In this document: positions 14,818-25,093 of the stretch, piece by piece
How positions within the stretch are numbered: position 1 is the stretch's first letter
How the letters are laid out: each line of letters starts with the position of its first letter
Assembly (NCBI RefSeq): GCF_036245645.1
Contig: NZ_BTPE01000006.1
Location: 1-64,000 of the forward strand
From: Algoriphagus taiwanensis
GTDB taxonomy: Bacteria > Bacteroidota > Bacteroidia > Cytophagales > Cyclobacteriaceae
Direction of reading: 5' to 3'
Length of the DNA stretch: 64,000 bases
Translations under genes and position numbers: made by a program
The notes under the pieces: model-generated
Told to the model about the DNA's origin: nothing
The model's database searches: none
The model's input: only the letters and a program-made list of their open reading frames with translations

Positions 14818-15438
14818 ATGAACTCAAAGAACCTATCCACCATCCTTTTTTGTGTATTCCTTACCGTCTCTTTTATCGGGTTAGGGAATTATTCGGTATT
14901 CGCTCAATCTTCCTGGAAATCTCCAACCTATCAAAAAGAAGCTTACCGAAAAGTGATAGTCTTGGCAAAAACTACAAATCCCGGAGCAAAGCGAATGCTG
15001 GAAGATGAGACCGTAGCAGAATTACAAGCGAATGGTATTCAAGCCATCCCTGCCTATTCCAATTTTTCCGAGGCAGATTTAGTATCCGAAGAGACTTTTA
15101 TGGTCAAAGCCAACCAACTGGAAGCAGATGCGCTACTTGTCTATACTTTTAACAACCCTACCACGGAATACAAAAACTCCCCCCAAGTAAACGCCAGCAT
15201 TGGGGTTCCGGTGAGAGTAGGAATCTTCAGCGGTTTTCTTGGCACCAGTGTACCTGTAGCAGGAGGTCCCAAACAAGTTCAAAAATTTTCAGGCACAGTT
15301 TTGTTTTACAACAAACAAGGGCCTGACATGCAATGGAGCCTAAATATCGGTGGAAAAATAGGCTCAGACTCTGCTAAGCAAGCTCGAAGCGTAGCCAAAA
15401 ATGCCGTGAAAGCTGCTTTGCGAGACGGGATTTTTTGA
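14818..15438 (+). CDS. Secreted protein of unknown function, 206 aa
   Basis: A signal peptide is clear (hydrophobic residues 8-28, TILFCVFLTVSFIGLGNYS, cleavage after VFA-Q). The mature part has an alpha/beta pattern with KVIVLAKTTNPGAKRMLEDE, a short segment on finding variable partners (ELQANGIQAIPAY) and EADALLVYTF, resembling periplasmic domains of the DUF4136/TPM-like type but without a diagnostic motif. It is probably periplasmic or surface-exposed. It stands between fic and the M20 gene with its own leader and no obvious partner. Confidence 0.75.
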   Translation: MNSKNLSTILFCVFLTVSFIGLGNYSVFAQSSWKSPTYQKEAYRKVIVLAKTTNPGAKRMLEDETVAELQANGIQAIPAYSNFSEADLVSEETFMVKANQLEADALLVYTFNNPTTEYKNSPQVNASIGVPVRVGIFSGFLGTSVPVAGGPKQVQKFSGTVLFYNKQGPDMQWSLNIGGKIGSDSAKQARSVAKNAVKAALRDGIF

Positions 15439-15522
15439 TTCAAAACCTCAATTCCGGAGAGGGAGACTCTAACTTTTCCAAAATCTAAAGCTTAGGAAAA
15501 CTGGATTCCCTAACTTGAGTCC

Positions 15523-16638
15523 ATGAATCCGCTTATTCAACTCAGACATACCCTCCATCAATTTCCCGAAACCGCCTTGGAAGAAACCCAAACGGCTAAC
15601 CGCATTTTGGAATTCTTTAGGCCTTTGAATCCGGATCTAATCCTGGAAAAGTTGGGAAGGACGGGTTTGGCTTTTGTTTTTAAAGGAAAAAAACCAGGAA
15701 AACGTCTGCTCTTTCGCTGCGAATTGGATGGGCTTCCCATCGAGGATTTGAAAGAAAGCGATCACCAAAGCCAAATTCCCGGCAAAGGTCACCTTTGTGG
15801 ACATGATGGACATATGACCATTATTTGCGGTTTGGGAGAAAAGCTTTCCCAAAACCGGCCTGAATCCGGTGAAGTAGTTTTGCTTTTTCAGCCGGCGGAA
15901 GAGACCGGAGATGGAGCCCGGGCCGTACTTGCCGATGAAAGATTTGAACAGATTCGACCGGATTTTGCTTTTGCTTTGCATAACCTACCCGGATATCCCC
16001 TTCATCAGATTGTGATGCGAAAAGGAACTTTCGCCGCAGGGAGTACCGGGATGACCATCATGCTGACCGGGAAAACTTCCCATTCTGCCCATCCCGAAGC
16101 AGGCATCAATCCTGCCCAAGCCCTCGCCCAACTGATTCAGGAATTACCCAAATTACCCCAAGAAGCGACCGGTTTTGCCTTGCTTACCTTGATTCATGCA
16201 GAATTAGGCAGTTTAGCTTTTGGAACGAGTGCCGGAAAGGGAAGCCTAAGTATGACCCTGCGGGCTTTTGATCAGCAGGATTTGGACGAATTGATCGAAA
16301 AGGTAAAATTCAAAGCAAATGGAATCGCTGAATCCGAGGGACTAAAAGTAGGGTTTTCCTTTGTTGAGCAATTTGCTGTTTCCGTCAATGATTCTGAATT
16401 GTATGCCTTGGTGGAAAAAGCGGCAAAAGATTTGGGTTTAAGTTTAACCGAAAAGCCAGATCCATTCCGCTGGTCGGAGGATTTTGGCTTATTCTCTCAG
16501 GTCTGTCCTTCGTTTTTGTTTGGCCTAGGCGCAGGTGAAAACTGCCCCCAACTCCATGAAGGCACCTATGATTTCCCGGATGAATTGATTGAGGCGGGGG
16601 TGGGGATGTTTTGGGGGATTTTATCCCAACTCCAATAA
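15523..16638 (+). CDS. M20 family amidohydrolase
   Basis: A 371-aa metal-dependent amidohydrolase of the M20D type (N-acyl-amino-acid, IAA-amino-acid or hippurate hydrolase group). Metal-site motifs are CGHDGHM (about 90-96), FQPAEETGDGA (about 124-134), HNLPGYP (about 157-163) and a C-terminal LHEGTYDFPDE. The small dimerisation domain lies in the middle (about 180-290, MTIMLTGKTSHSAHPEAG). No signal peptide, so cytoplasmic. The natural substrate cannot be read from sequence. It is followed by a terminator. Confidence 0.9.
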   Translation: MNPLIQLRHTLHQFPETALEETQTANRILEFFRPLNPDLILEKLGRTGLAFVFKGKKPGKRLLFRCELDGLPIEDLKESDHQSQIPGKGHLCGHDGHMTIICGLGEKLSQNRPESGEVVLLFQPAEETGDGARAVLADERFEQIRPDFAFALHNLPGYPLHQIVMRKGTFAAGSTGMTIMLTGKTSHSAHPEAGINPAQALAQLIQELPKLPQEATGFALLTLIHAELGSLAFGTSAGKGSLSMTLRAFDQQDLDELIEKVKFKANGIAESEGLKVGFSFVEQFAVSVNDSELYALVEKAAKDLGLSLTEKPDPFRWSEDFGLFSQVCPSFLFGLGAGENCPQLHEGTYDFPDELIEAGVGMFWGILSQLQ

Positions 16639-16640
16639 AA

Positions 16641-16676
16641 AATCCCGGAGATTAATCCCCGGGATTGAATCTTTTT
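16641..16676. terminator. Terminator after the M20 gene
   Basis: AATCCCGG and CCGGGATT form a stem around an AT-rich loop, followed by TTTTT at 16672-16676 and preceded by an A run at 16636-16642. It ends the M20 transcript and may also face the convergent efflux operon. Confidence 0.8.
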
Positions 16677-16733
16677 CGGCTTGGGTTTTATTGGCCAAAT
16701 GCTCTTAAAGGGGCATTCTAGAACCTGAATTTT

Positions 16734-18137
16734 TCACCAACCTCCACCTAGAGCCTTGTATAAATTTGCATAGCTACTTAATAATTCCTGCTTGGTGCCG
16801 GCATAGTTGAGCTGGGCATCAAAGGCTTGCCTTTGGGATTCCAGATATTCCAGATAGCTGGTGACCCCTTGATCGTAGCGTTCTCTGGAGAGATATTGGG
16901 CTTTCAAAGCCGCACGGACATGATCCTCTCTTGCGATAAGCTCCTTTTTCAGCGATCGGATATTAGCCAGCGTGTTTTCTACCTCCTGATAAGCCTGCAA
17001 GACTGTTCGCTCATAGGCCAAAATCGCCTGACGGGTTCGGCTTTCTTCTATATCTACTTGCCTTTGCAAAGCACCCCAGTTGAAAATAGGTCCTGCCAAA
17101 GAGGCGCCCAGATTCCAGGATGCCCCGTTGCTTCCCAAAGAAGAAAATTGAGTTCCAGCCACTCCAATCAGCCCACTTAGGGAAATATTGGGGAGACGAT
17201 TGGCCTTGGCGGCCCCCGTGACAGCATTTTGAGCAATAATGCCCTGCTCCGCGGCAAGTACATCGGGACGACGAGCCAAAAGCTGCATTGGAAGAACTTC
17301 CGGAATTTCTATTTCCAAAGACTGTTCTCTCAGCGGGATTCCCATTTCCACTTGGCTTGGCATCTCTCCGGTCAACACCCGGATCAAGTTTTCAGTCTGC
17401 ACAATCAAGCGCTCCCAAATAGGCACACTCCCCGCAGCGATGGCCGTCTGTATTTGAGCTTGATTGAGATCAATCTCAGCGATGATTCCCTTCTCAAAGC
17501 GGGCTTCGATGATGGTCTGCGTGCTATCTCTCAGGGCGAGTGTTTGCTGGGAAATCTCCAAACTCATTTGGTACCTCAACAACTGGAAGTAAGCATCGGC
17601 AACGGTGCTGATCAAGCTTAGTTGGGTAGCTCTATACCCTTCCATAGAAGCCAAAATATTAGCACGAGCAGCTTCATTAAGCCTTCTGTATTTCCCCCAA
17701 AAATCCAGCTCCCAACTCAAGGTCCCAAACCCGGTAAACAGATTGCTGGTAGGTATGGAGTTATTGAAAGCAAAATTTCCCCGCTGAGCTCCTGCACTGT
17801 AGCCTACAGCCGGGAGCATTTGGCTTTTCTGAACGGCAAGGGCGCTTTGGGCCTGCTGAATAGTTTCTGCAGCAATTATCAGGTCTTGGTTTTTCTCCAA
17901 GGCCTTTGCTACCAAAGTGTCCAAGACCGGATCCTGAAAAAGATCAAACCAGACAATATTGAGTGCGGAATCCACCTCAAGAGTATCCACATTTACAATG
18001 GATACTTCAGGAGAAAATGAGAGATCATTTTGCTGGAATCGGTCAGCAACAGGCACTGTGACTCCCTGATAATTCTGGCCTGATTTACAGGCAGTCAGGA
18101 TAATCCCCCATACGATCAAAAGGCAATATCGTCTCAT
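16734..18137 (-). CDS. TolC/NodT-family outer-membrane efflux lipoprotein
   Basis: A 467-aa outer-membrane channel of an RND pump. It starts MRRYCLLIVWGIILTACKSG, with lipobox LTAC giving an acylated N-terminus typical of the NodT subgroup. Two OEP repeats are visible with long helices (for example AKALEKNQDLIIAAETIQQA and the equivalent QRQVDIEESRTRQAILAYER region). Late motifs NLGASLAGPIFNWGALQ and GVTSYLEYLESQRQAFDAQL are characteristic. It overlaps the pump gene by four bases and is the last gene of a three-gene operon. Confidence 0.93.
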   Translation of the reverse strand: MRRYCLLIVWGIILTACKSGQNYQGVTVPVADRFQQNDLSFSPEVSIVNVDTLEVDSALNIVWFDLFQDPVLDTLVAKALEKNQDLIIAAETIQQAQSALAVQKSQMLPAVGYSAGAQRGNFAFNNSIPTSNLFTGFGTLSWELDFWGKYRRLNEAARANILASMEGYRATQLSLISTVADAYFQLLRYQMSLEISQQTLALRDSTQTIIEARFEKGIIAEIDLNQAQIQTAIAAGSVPIWERLIVQTENLIRVLTGEMPSQVEMGIPLREQSLEIEIPEVLPMQLLARRPDVLAAEQGIIAQNAVTGAAKANRLPNISLSGLIGVAGTQFSSLGSNGASWNLGASLAGPIFNWGALQRQVDIEESRTRQAILAYERTVLQAYQEVENTLANIRSLKKELIAREDHVRAALKAQYLSRERYDQGVTSYLEYLESQRQAFDAQLNYAGTKQELLSSYANLYKALGGGW

Positions 18138-21100
18138 GCTTGTGTGGATTTAGGTGAGAGACTGTCCCGCTTTTCCTCGTACCTGGCCAGCTTACCAACC
18201 AACACAAAAAGCATGGGATAAAGAAAAACCCCGATCAGTGTGGCAACACCTATTCCCCCCAACAGGGCCATTCCCATGACTTTCCGGGCTTCGGCTCCGG
18301 ATCCGGATGCCAAAATCAAAGGCAGTACCCCAAGAATAAAGGAGAATACTGTCATCAAAATTGGTCTAAACCGGAGTTTGGCTGATTCCACAGCTGCATC
18401 AAAGAGGGAGAGGCCTTCATCAAACTTGATTTTGGCAAATTCCACAATCAGGATGGCATTCTTGGCTGCCATTGCGATCAGCATGACCAAGGAAATCTGA
18501 GCAAAAATATTGTTCAAATAGGCTTCGTCCATCAGGCGAGCGAGGTACAAAAAGAGAAATGCTCCAAACAAGGCGAAAGGCGTTCCCAGAAGAATAGCAA
18601 AAGGCATGGACCAGCTTTCATATTGGGCAGCAAGAATTAAAAAGACAAACAGAAGCGAAAAGGCAAAGACTATTCCTGCCTGCCCGGATGCCTTTTTCTC
18701 CTGATAGCTCATCGCATTCCAGCTGAAGGTCATGTCATCGGGAAGCACTTCAGCGGCTACTTCCTCCAAAGCCTGCAAGGCCTGGGCAGAGGAAAAGCCT
18801 GATGCTGGAGTGCCTGTCACTTCCGCTGAACGGAAAAGGTTGAATCGGTTGGTGTAATCAGGCCCTGCCGTTTTCACCACTCGGACAAAGCTGGAAACAG
18901 GAACAGGGTCCCCTTGATTGTTTTTTACATAGAAGAGCTCCAGGTCATTTTCATTTTGCCTGTATTCGGGTTCGGCTTGTACATAGGCTTTGTACAGTCG
19001 CCCAAATCGATTGAAGTCATTGACATAGGCTCCGCCCAAAAACGCCGCAAAGGTGGTATAGACATCATTTATTCGGACGCCTGTTTTGAGAAGTTTATCA
19101 GAATTGACTTCAATGGATCTTTGGGGAACTACCGCTTGATAGGTCGTGAACGCCGAGGCGATTTCGGGCCTTTCTTTGGCTGCTTGGATAAAGGCATAGG
19201 TATTTTGGGCGAGATAGGCCGGATCCTTGCCTCCCTTATCCTGAATCATAATGCTGAATCCGGAGCCATTTCCCAGACCCGGAATAGCAGGAGGTCCGAA
19301 AGCCATGGCCACTCCTTCCTGAATCTGTTTCGAGAGTAGCATATTGAGGCGATCCTGAATTTCTTTGGCTGTAGCCTCTCTCTCATCCCAAGGTTTCAGT
19401 GAGAGAAACATAAACCCGGTATTGGGAATAAAGGTATTGGCCAGCAAGCTAAATCCGGAAAGCCCCGTAGCATACTCCACCTCAGGCTGAGAAAGGACAA
19501 TTTCCTCGATTTTCTTCATCACCGCGTCAGTTCGCTGCATGGAGGCCGCATTGGGTAGCTGAAGGTTGACAAACAAATACCCCTGATCCTCTTCAGGAAG
19601 AAATCCTCCCGGGACTAGCTGGGCAAAAAACCCTGCAGCAACCAAGGTGATTACCACATAAATGGCTCCCCGCTTCAGCTTCCCTGCAATGACTTTGGTA
19701 GCTCCAGAATAGCTTTCTGTGCTTCGGTCAAACCAATTGTTGAACTTTTGGAAAAACCTTCCCAATATTCCTTTTTGATTTCCCTCAGGCTTTTTGAGCA
19801 AAAGCGCACAAAGTGCCGGGCTTAAACTCAAGGCATTAATGGAGCTGAAGATTACAGATATGGCGATCGTAATGGCAAACTGCTGATAAAGTTTGCCTGT
19901 AATCCCGGCCATAGCCGCTACCGGTACGAACACCGCTACCATGACCAAAGTGGTCGCAATAACCGGCGCGGTAACTTCCTTCATGGCATGAGTCGTGGCA
20001 TCTTTGGGGCTCATCCCTTTTTGCAGATTAACCTGCACGGCCTCCACCACGACTATAGCATCATCCACCACGATCCCGATAGCAAGTACTAATCCTAAAA
20101 GAGAAAGCGTATTGATAGAGAATCCAAGCAGAGGAAAAACCATAAATGCCGCCACAAGAGAAACCGGAATAGCCAATGTGGGGATCAAAGTAGCTCTCCA
20201 GTCCTGAATAAAAATAAACACGACCAAAATCACGAGTACCAAGGCGATGATCAGCGTCTCGATGATTTCATCTATCCCTGCAATAATCGGGTCTGTGGAA
20301 TCCAAAGAAACCTCATAGTCTATCCCCTCTGGAAAGCTCTTTTTTAGCTCATCCATAGTAGAAATGAGCTCTTCGGCGATTTCCACTGCATTAGAGCCCG
20401 GAGACTGATAGACTGAAATGATCGCACATTCTTTCCCATTCAGTCGGGTGAAGGCATTGTAGGATTCTGCACCCAACTCTACCCGGGCAATATCCTTGAC
20501 CAAAACCTGACTTCCATCCACTCCTGATCGAACCACAATGTTTCCAAACTCCTCCTCGGTCACCAAGCGGTCAGGAAGCTTCACTGTGTAGGTAAACTCT
20601 GTACCTGCCGGTGCCGGCTCCGAACCGAATTTTCCTCCGGGAGCGATCACATTTTGCTGGCGGATCGCATCCATGATTTCAGGAATAGTAATTCCCAGCT
20701 TGGCGAGTCGATCCGGCTTCACCCAGATTCTCATGGAATAATCACTTGCGCCCAAGACCACCACCCGGCCAATTCCTTTGAGTCGGGCCAGCTGATCTTT
20801 GATATTGATGCTGGCGTAGTTGCCTAAAAACTGCTGATCATAAGCACCATTTGGCGAAGTCAAGGAAATCAACATCAAAATGTTGGGCATGGACTTCTCA
20901 GTTTTCACCCCCAGTCTTTTCACCTCTTCGGGAAGCTTGGGAGTAGCCGCAGCGGCACGGGTTTGGGTGAAAACCGTATTCATATCAGGGTCAGTCCCGA
21001 GGTCAAAGGTCACATCCAAAGCCAAAGTACCGTCATTGGAATTGGTGGACTTCATGTAGAGCATATTCTCCACTCCGTTGATTTCCTGCTCCAGTGGAGA

Positions 21101-21307
21101 AGCGACTGACTGCTCTACCGAAATGGCATTCGCACCAGTGAAAGCAGTACTGACCCGCACCACAGGAGGAGTGATCGCGGGATATTGCTCTATGGCCAAA
21201 CCCAAAATGGAAATTGACCCGATAATGACCATAAACAAGGCGATCACTATGGCCACAATGGGTCTTCGGACAAAGAAGATGTGTTTGGTTTCTTCTGATT
21301 GGCTCAT
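18134..21307 (-). CDS. RND efflux pump permease, HAE1/AcrB type
   Basis: An inner-membrane proton-driven multidrug exporter of about 1057 aa with 12 membrane helices and two large periplasmic loops. It opens FFVRRPIVAIVIALFMVIIG, and helix 4 contains GIVVDDAIVVVEAV with the paired Asp of the proton relay. The Gly-rich ends (ILVVFIFIQDWRATLIP, GSGAEARKVMGMALLGG) are typical of hydrophobic-amphiphilic exporters. Start chosen at ATG 21307 (MSQSEETKH), four bases after the adaptor stop; an upstream ATG at 21334 would overlap the adaptor by 23 bases. It is the middle gene of the operon. Substrate range is unknown. Confidence 0.95.
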   Translation of the reverse strand: MSQSEETKHIFFVRRPIVAIVIALFMVIIGSISILGLAIEQYPAITPPVVRVSTAFTGANAISVEQSVASPLEQEINGVENMLYMKSTNSNDGTLALDVTFDLGTDPDMNTVFTQTRAAAATPKLPEEVKRLGVKTEKSMPNILMLISLTSPNGAYDQQFLGNYASINIKDQLARLKGIGRVVVLGASDYSMRIWVKPDRLAKLGITIPEIMDAIRQQNVIAPGGKFGSEPAPAGTEFTYTVKLPDRLVTEEEFGNIVVRSGVDGSQVLVKDIARVELGAESYNAFTRLNGKECAIISVYQSPGSNAVEIAEELISTMDELKKSFPEGIDYEVSLDSTDPIIAGIDEIIETLIIALVLVILVVFIFIQDWRATLIPTLAIPVSLVAAFMVFPLLGFSINTLSLLGLVLAIGIVVDDAIVVVEAVQVNLQKGMSPKDATTHAMKEVTAPVIATTLVMVAVFVPVAAMAGITGKLYQQFAITIAISVIFSSINALSLSPALCALLLKKPEGNQKGILGRFFQKFNNWFDRSTESYSGATKVIAGKLKRGAIYVVITLVAAGFFAQLVPGGFLPEEDQGYLFVNLQLPNAASMQRTDAVMKKIEEIVLSQPEVEYATGLSGFSLLANTFIPNTGFMFLSLKPWDEREATAKEIQDRLNMLLSKQIQEGVAMAFGPPAIPGLGNGSGFSIMIQDKGGKDPAYLAQNTYAFIQAAKERPEIASAFTTYQAVVPQRSIEVNSDKLLKTGVRINDVYTTFAAFLGGAYVNDFNRFGRLYKAYVQAEPEYRQNENDLELFYVKNNQGDPVPVSSFVRVVKTAGPDYTNRFNLFRSAEVTGTPASGFSSAQALQALEEVAAEVLPDDMTFSWNAMSYQEKKASGQAGIVFAFSLLFVFLILAAQYESWSMPFAILLGTPFALFGAFLFLYLARLMDEAYLNNIFAQISLVMLIAMAAKNAILIVEFAKIKFDEGLSLFDAAVESAKLRFRPILMTVFSFILGVLPLILASGSGAEARKVMGMALLGGIGVATLIGVFLYPMLFVLVGKLARYEEKRDSLSPKSTQA

Positions 21308-21311
21308 GGGA

Positions 21312-22442
21312 TCAGTCTTGGAATTGGGACTCAAACTTTACCTCCACAGGCTGAATCACCAGTCCTTCGGCGACTTTTTGCAAGCCTTCTAAAACAATCT
21401 TATCACCAGGACTGACTCCTGACTCAATCAAAAAATAGTCTCTATAAGGCCCTGTCAGTTTGACTTCTCGCTGAGTAAGCTTATTCCCTTCTCCAACCAA
21501 AAAGACAAAAAATCGACCCTGAAACTCATTCACCGCTCGTTGGGGCACCAAGATTCCATCCGGCACAGTACTGATAGCGGCTCTGACCCGGGCAAATTGA
21601 CCCGGGCGGATTAGGCTCTCGGGGTTAGGGAAAGTAGCCTGAATCAGGATAGTGCCCGTATTGGTATCGATTTGCCGGTTGACGAAATCCACATATCCTT
21701 CGTGATTGAAAACCGAACCATCCGCCAAAATCAGGCGGAGTGCCTGTGCTCTCTGCTCTTTATTGTGGTGCTCCTGATAATCTCTAAACAAATCCAGGTA
21801 GTCATTTTCGGAAAGGAAAAACTCCACCCTTACCGAATCAATAATCGAGACCGTATTCAAAATCACCGGATTGGGATCTCTCCCCACAAACTCGCCGACT
21901 TTGGCATTGGTCTTCCCGATCAATCCGGAAATAGGGGATTTGATGCTGGTATACCCCAGCTGAATATTCTGAAAATTGACGCGGGATTGAGCTGCCTCTA
22001 CCATGGCTTCGGCCGATTTTTTCCGGCTTACTGCTGCGTCTAAGTCTTTTTTGGAAATGGCGTTGATTTCAGCAAGTGGCTCATACCGGGCCAGATCATT
22101 TTCCGCCTGAGTCAGAGAGACCTTGGCTTCAGCCAATTGACTCATCGCTGTATTGACATTTTCTTTCAGAGGATCAGGGTCAACCGTGTAGAGCAAATCT
22201 CCCTTCCTAACCATCCTTCCTTCCTGAAAATGAATCCCTTCCAGAAAACCCTCGGTTCTAGCCCGGATTGGGATATCCATTTTACCATAGATTTGGGCTA
22301 CAAAATCCTTTTCCAGTTTGACTTCTTGGGATACAACTGGAGTAACCTTCACTTCCGGAGGGGCTTGGGAAATCGGCTCTGTAGTTTTGCTGCAGGAAAA
22401 AGCCACAAGTGCCAATAAGATGAAAATGGGTTTCTTTTTCAT
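21312..22442 (-). CDS. RND efflux periplasmic adaptor lipoprotein
   Basis: A 376-aa membrane-fusion protein linking pump to channel. The start was set at ATG 22442 because MKKKPIFILLALVAFSC gives a clear signal and lipobox (AFSC). The barrel-sandwich lipoyl halves (GFLEGIHFQEGRMVRKGDLL and SPISGLIGKTNAKVGEFV), an alpha-hairpin (residues about 95-150) and a beta-barrel/C-terminal part (FPNPESLIRPGQFARVR, VLVPQRAV-like) are in the usual order. It is the first gene of the operon, so the promoter should lie in 22443-22620. No dedicated regulator gene is adjacent. Confidence 0.93.
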   Translation of the reverse strand: MKKKPIFILLALVAFSCSKTTEPISQAPPEVKVTPVVSQEVKLEKDFVAQIYGKMDIPIRARTEGFLEGIHFQEGRMVRKGDLLYTVDPDPLKENVNTAMSQLAEAKVSLTQAENDLARYEPLAEINAISKKDLDAAVSRKKSAEAMVEAAQSRVNFQNIQLGYTSIKSPISGLIGKTNAKVGEFVGRDPNPVILNTVSIIDSVRVEFFLSENDYLDLFRDYQEHHNKEQRAQALRLILADGSVFNHEGYVDFVNRQIDTNTGTILIQATFPNPESLIRPGQFARVRAAISTVPDGILVPQRAVNEFQGRFFVFLVGEGNKLTQREVKLTGPYRDYFLIESGVSPGDKIVLEGLQKVAEGLVIQPVEVKFESQFQD

Positions 22443-22621
22443 AAATGAAAACGTAGTAAAGTCTGAATTTAGAAAAAAAATTTTCCCCAAGTCTTAATCA
22501 TCAAGTATTTCGTCGAATTTGGAAATAGAGCATTTTCCCAAGTATTTATTCCCCCTTATGCCCAAAATCAAGATAAAAAATTCCTTTCCCTAAGCTGATA
22601 AATGTCATGGCTGGATTTAGC

Positions 22622-22664
22622 AAAAAAATACCCCGACAGCCATCAGGCATATCGGGGCATTTTA
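22622..22664 (-). terminator. Terminator after the M1 peptidase gene
   Basis: On the minus strand a GC-rich hairpin (TGCCCCGATATGCC / GGCTGTCGGGGTA) is followed by seven T. It lies 17 bases beyond the peptidase stop. Confidence 0.9.
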
Positions 22665-22680
22665 AATCCAGAGAAGGAAT

Positions 22681-25017
22681 TTATTTCTTTTGCGCCTTTT
22701 TCATCGGATTATCTCCCATGGAAGCGCCTCTTACACCACCTGCACCTTTGAATAATTCAAATCGGGTAGGCTGGTATTGTCTTGGCCAATAGTTGCTGCT
22801 TTCGTCTATATCGGCTGTTTCACGCTTTGGATCGAGGACAAAACGCACGACTTCTTTTTGCTTAGGGAAAACTTTGGTCACCTGAGATTCATTTTTTCTC
22901 CAGATCTCGGCAGGAATCCGCTCGATTTCAGAGGTACCATCTGCATAGTGAAACTCAATAATCAAAGGCATCACCAATCCTCCCACGTTTTTGAAGGTCA
23001 TCTCATAGAAGTTCAGGTTGCTGTTGAGTAACGCTTTTTCCTTGTCAGATAGACTAGCCATAAACTTCTTGTAGGCATCCTCGTCCTCCGGAGTGACAGT
23101 AAACGGATTGTAGCTGTTGTAGAAATCACGGGTAGCAGGATCGGCTTCTACGACTGTCTGCTCCACATCTGTTTTATTGTACTCTTTGGAGACATAGCTT
23201 TCCTCCCGGTCAAACTCCGCTTTGGCATCTGCCTTCTTCTGTGCTGCAGTTCTGTTGTCCAGCTTGTACCATTTCACATCTTCGATAGCGATATCCACCG
23301 GTTCGGTACCATAGAACCATCCTCTCCAGAACCAATCCAGGTCCACCGCGGAGGCATCTTCCAAGGTTCGGAAGAAGTCATCCGGGGTCGGATGCTTGAA
23401 CATCCATCTTTTGGAATACTCCTTAAATGCAAAGTCAAACAAGTCACGACCCATCACGGTCTCGCGAAGGATATTCAAAGCAGTGGCCGGCTTGGCGTAG
23501 GCATTGGGACCAAACTGAATGATGTTTTCCGAATTAGTCATGATCGGCTCGAGCAAGTGCTTTTCACTTCTCATGTAAGGGACAATTTTATGTGCTGGAC
23601 CACGACGGGAAGGATAGTTTCTGTCCCACTCCTGCTCTGCCATAAACTGCATAAAGGTGTTCAATCCCTCATCCATCCAGGTCCACTGACGCTCGTCGGA
23701 GTTGACGATCATCGGGAAGAAGTTGTGACCTACTTCGTGGATGATCACGGAGATCATGCCATATTTGATCGCATCTGAGTAGGTACCATCGGCGTCCGGA
23801 CGACCATAGTTGAAACAGATCATCGGGTACTCCATTCCATTGGAAGCCTCTACCGAAATGGCAGTGGGATAAGGATAATCAAACGAATGAGCTGAATAAG
23901 ACTTGAGCGTATGGGCTACTACCTTGGTGGAATACTGCTCCCAAAGCGGATTGCCCTCTTTGCCGTAGTAAGACATGGCCATCACGTCTTTTCCGGCCAG
24001 TTTCACAGCCATGGCATCCCAGATAAACTTGCGGGAAGAAGTCCAGGCAAAGTCACGGACATTTTCAGCCTTAAACACCCAGGTTTTCTTTCCGGTCGCT
24101 TTCTTCTTTTCCAAGGCTTCAGCTTCAGCCTGAGTACGGATGACTACAGGGGTATCATAAGTCTGCTTGGCTTTGTTCCAACGCTCCAGCTCGGTGGAAG
24201 AAAGCACTTCCTCAGGATTCTGAAGTACCCCAGTCGCACCGACCATATGATCCGCAGGTACTGTGATCCGCACTTCATAGTCTCCAAAAGTCAAAGCAAA
24301 TTCTCCTGAACCCAGGAACTGCTTGTTTTGCCAGCCTTCGAAGTCTGAGTAAACGGCCATTCTTGGAAACCACTCTGACATGGTGTAGAGGTAATTGCCG
24401 TCTTTCGGGAAAAATTCATACCCTGGACGACCTCCGATAAAGCTCATCCGATCAGTGATATTGAAACTCCAGTCTATGGAAAAAGTAAAAGATTCTCCGG
24501 ATTTGAGTGGCTGAGGAAGGTCAACCCGCATCATGGTTTTGTTGATGGCGATATTCAGAGGATTGCTATCGGGACCTTTGATCGAAAGGATTTTGATATC
24601 GTGATCATCTGAATGCCAAAGAATACCTTCCAATGCCCGCATGGACATTCTTGGTCCTATGCTGGATTCGGTCACCTTTGGTGTGTCAGAATCTTTTCCT
24701 CTGTTATTTTGATCCAGCTGAAGCCAAAGATAGGTCAGCTGATCAGGGGAATTGTTGATGTAGGTTACAGTCTCAGAGCCTTTGATGGACTGATTGTCGT
24801 CATTGAGCTCGACATCGATGACATAATTGGCCTGCTGCTGCCAGTACATGTGACCGGGTGCCCCGGACGCGGTACGATAGACATTGGGAGTGCGCAGCAT
24901 GGTCCCCAACTGCTCAAAACGGACAGCGTGGTTTTGCTCGGTATGCTGAGCCAGCAAGGGAGAGATTCCCGCCAATCCCAAAGCGGCAATCGCGAGTAGT
25001 TTTTTCCTCATGTTCAT
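22681..25017 (-). CDS. M1 family zinc metallopeptidase
   Basis: A 778-aa exported aminopeptidase-like enzyme. Signal peptide MRKKLLAIAALGLAGISPLL ends at LLA-Q. The zinc site is complete: HEVGH, then 18 residues, then E in TWMDEGLNTFMQF; the upstream exopeptidase loop reads NGMEYPM (in place of GAMEN). An N-terminal beta domain (residues about 50-280) and a C-terminal extension carrying FDREESYVSKEYNK and a beta module follow. The M1 family removes N-terminal residues or acts as an endoprotease on peptides in the periplasm or outside. HupE/UreJ and DUF6702 genes are upstream, a recurrent trio in Bacteroidota. Confidence 0.9.
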   Translation of the reverse strand: MNMRKKLLAIAALGLAGISPLLAQHTEQNHAVRFEQLGTMLRTPNVYRTASGAPGHMYWQQQANYVIDVELNDDNQSIKGSETVTYINNSPDQLTYLWLQLDQNNRGKDSDTPKVTESSIGPRMSMRALEGILWHSDDHDIKILSIKGPDSNPLNIAINKTMMRVDLPQPLKSGESFTFSIDWSFNITDRMSFIGGRPGYEFFPKDGNYLYTMSEWFPRMAVYSDFEGWQNKQFLGSGEFALTFGDYEVRITVPADHMVGATGVLQNPEEVLSSTELERWNKAKQTYDTPVVIRTQAEAEALEKKKATGKKTWVFKAENVRDFAWTSSRKFIWDAMAVKLAGKDVMAMSYYGKEGNPLWEQYSTKVVAHTLKSYSAHSFDYPYPTAISVEASNGMEYPMICFNYGRPDADGTYSDAIKYGMISVIIHEVGHNFFPMIVNSDERQWTWMDEGLNTFMQFMAEQEWDRNYPSRRGPAHKIVPYMRSEKHLLEPIMTNSENIIQFGPNAYAKPATALNILRETVMGRDLFDFAFKEYSKRWMFKHPTPDDFFRTLEDASAVDLDWFWRGWFYGTEPVDIAIEDVKWYKLDNRTAAQKKADAKAEFDREESYVSKEYNKTDVEQTVVEADPATRDFYNSYNPFTVTPEDEDAYKKFMASLSDKEKALLNSNLNFYEMTFKNVGGLVMPLIIEFHYADGTSEIERIPAEIWRKNESQVTKVFPKQKEVVRFVLDPKRETADIDESSNYWPRQYQPTRFELFKGAGGVRGASMGDNPMKKAQKK

Positions 25018-25093
25018 ATTGGTCCTAATTCGATTTTCTAAGTAACAACTTGATGTCCAAACAGAAAAGAATTCTGTTTTGGAAGGTAATTTT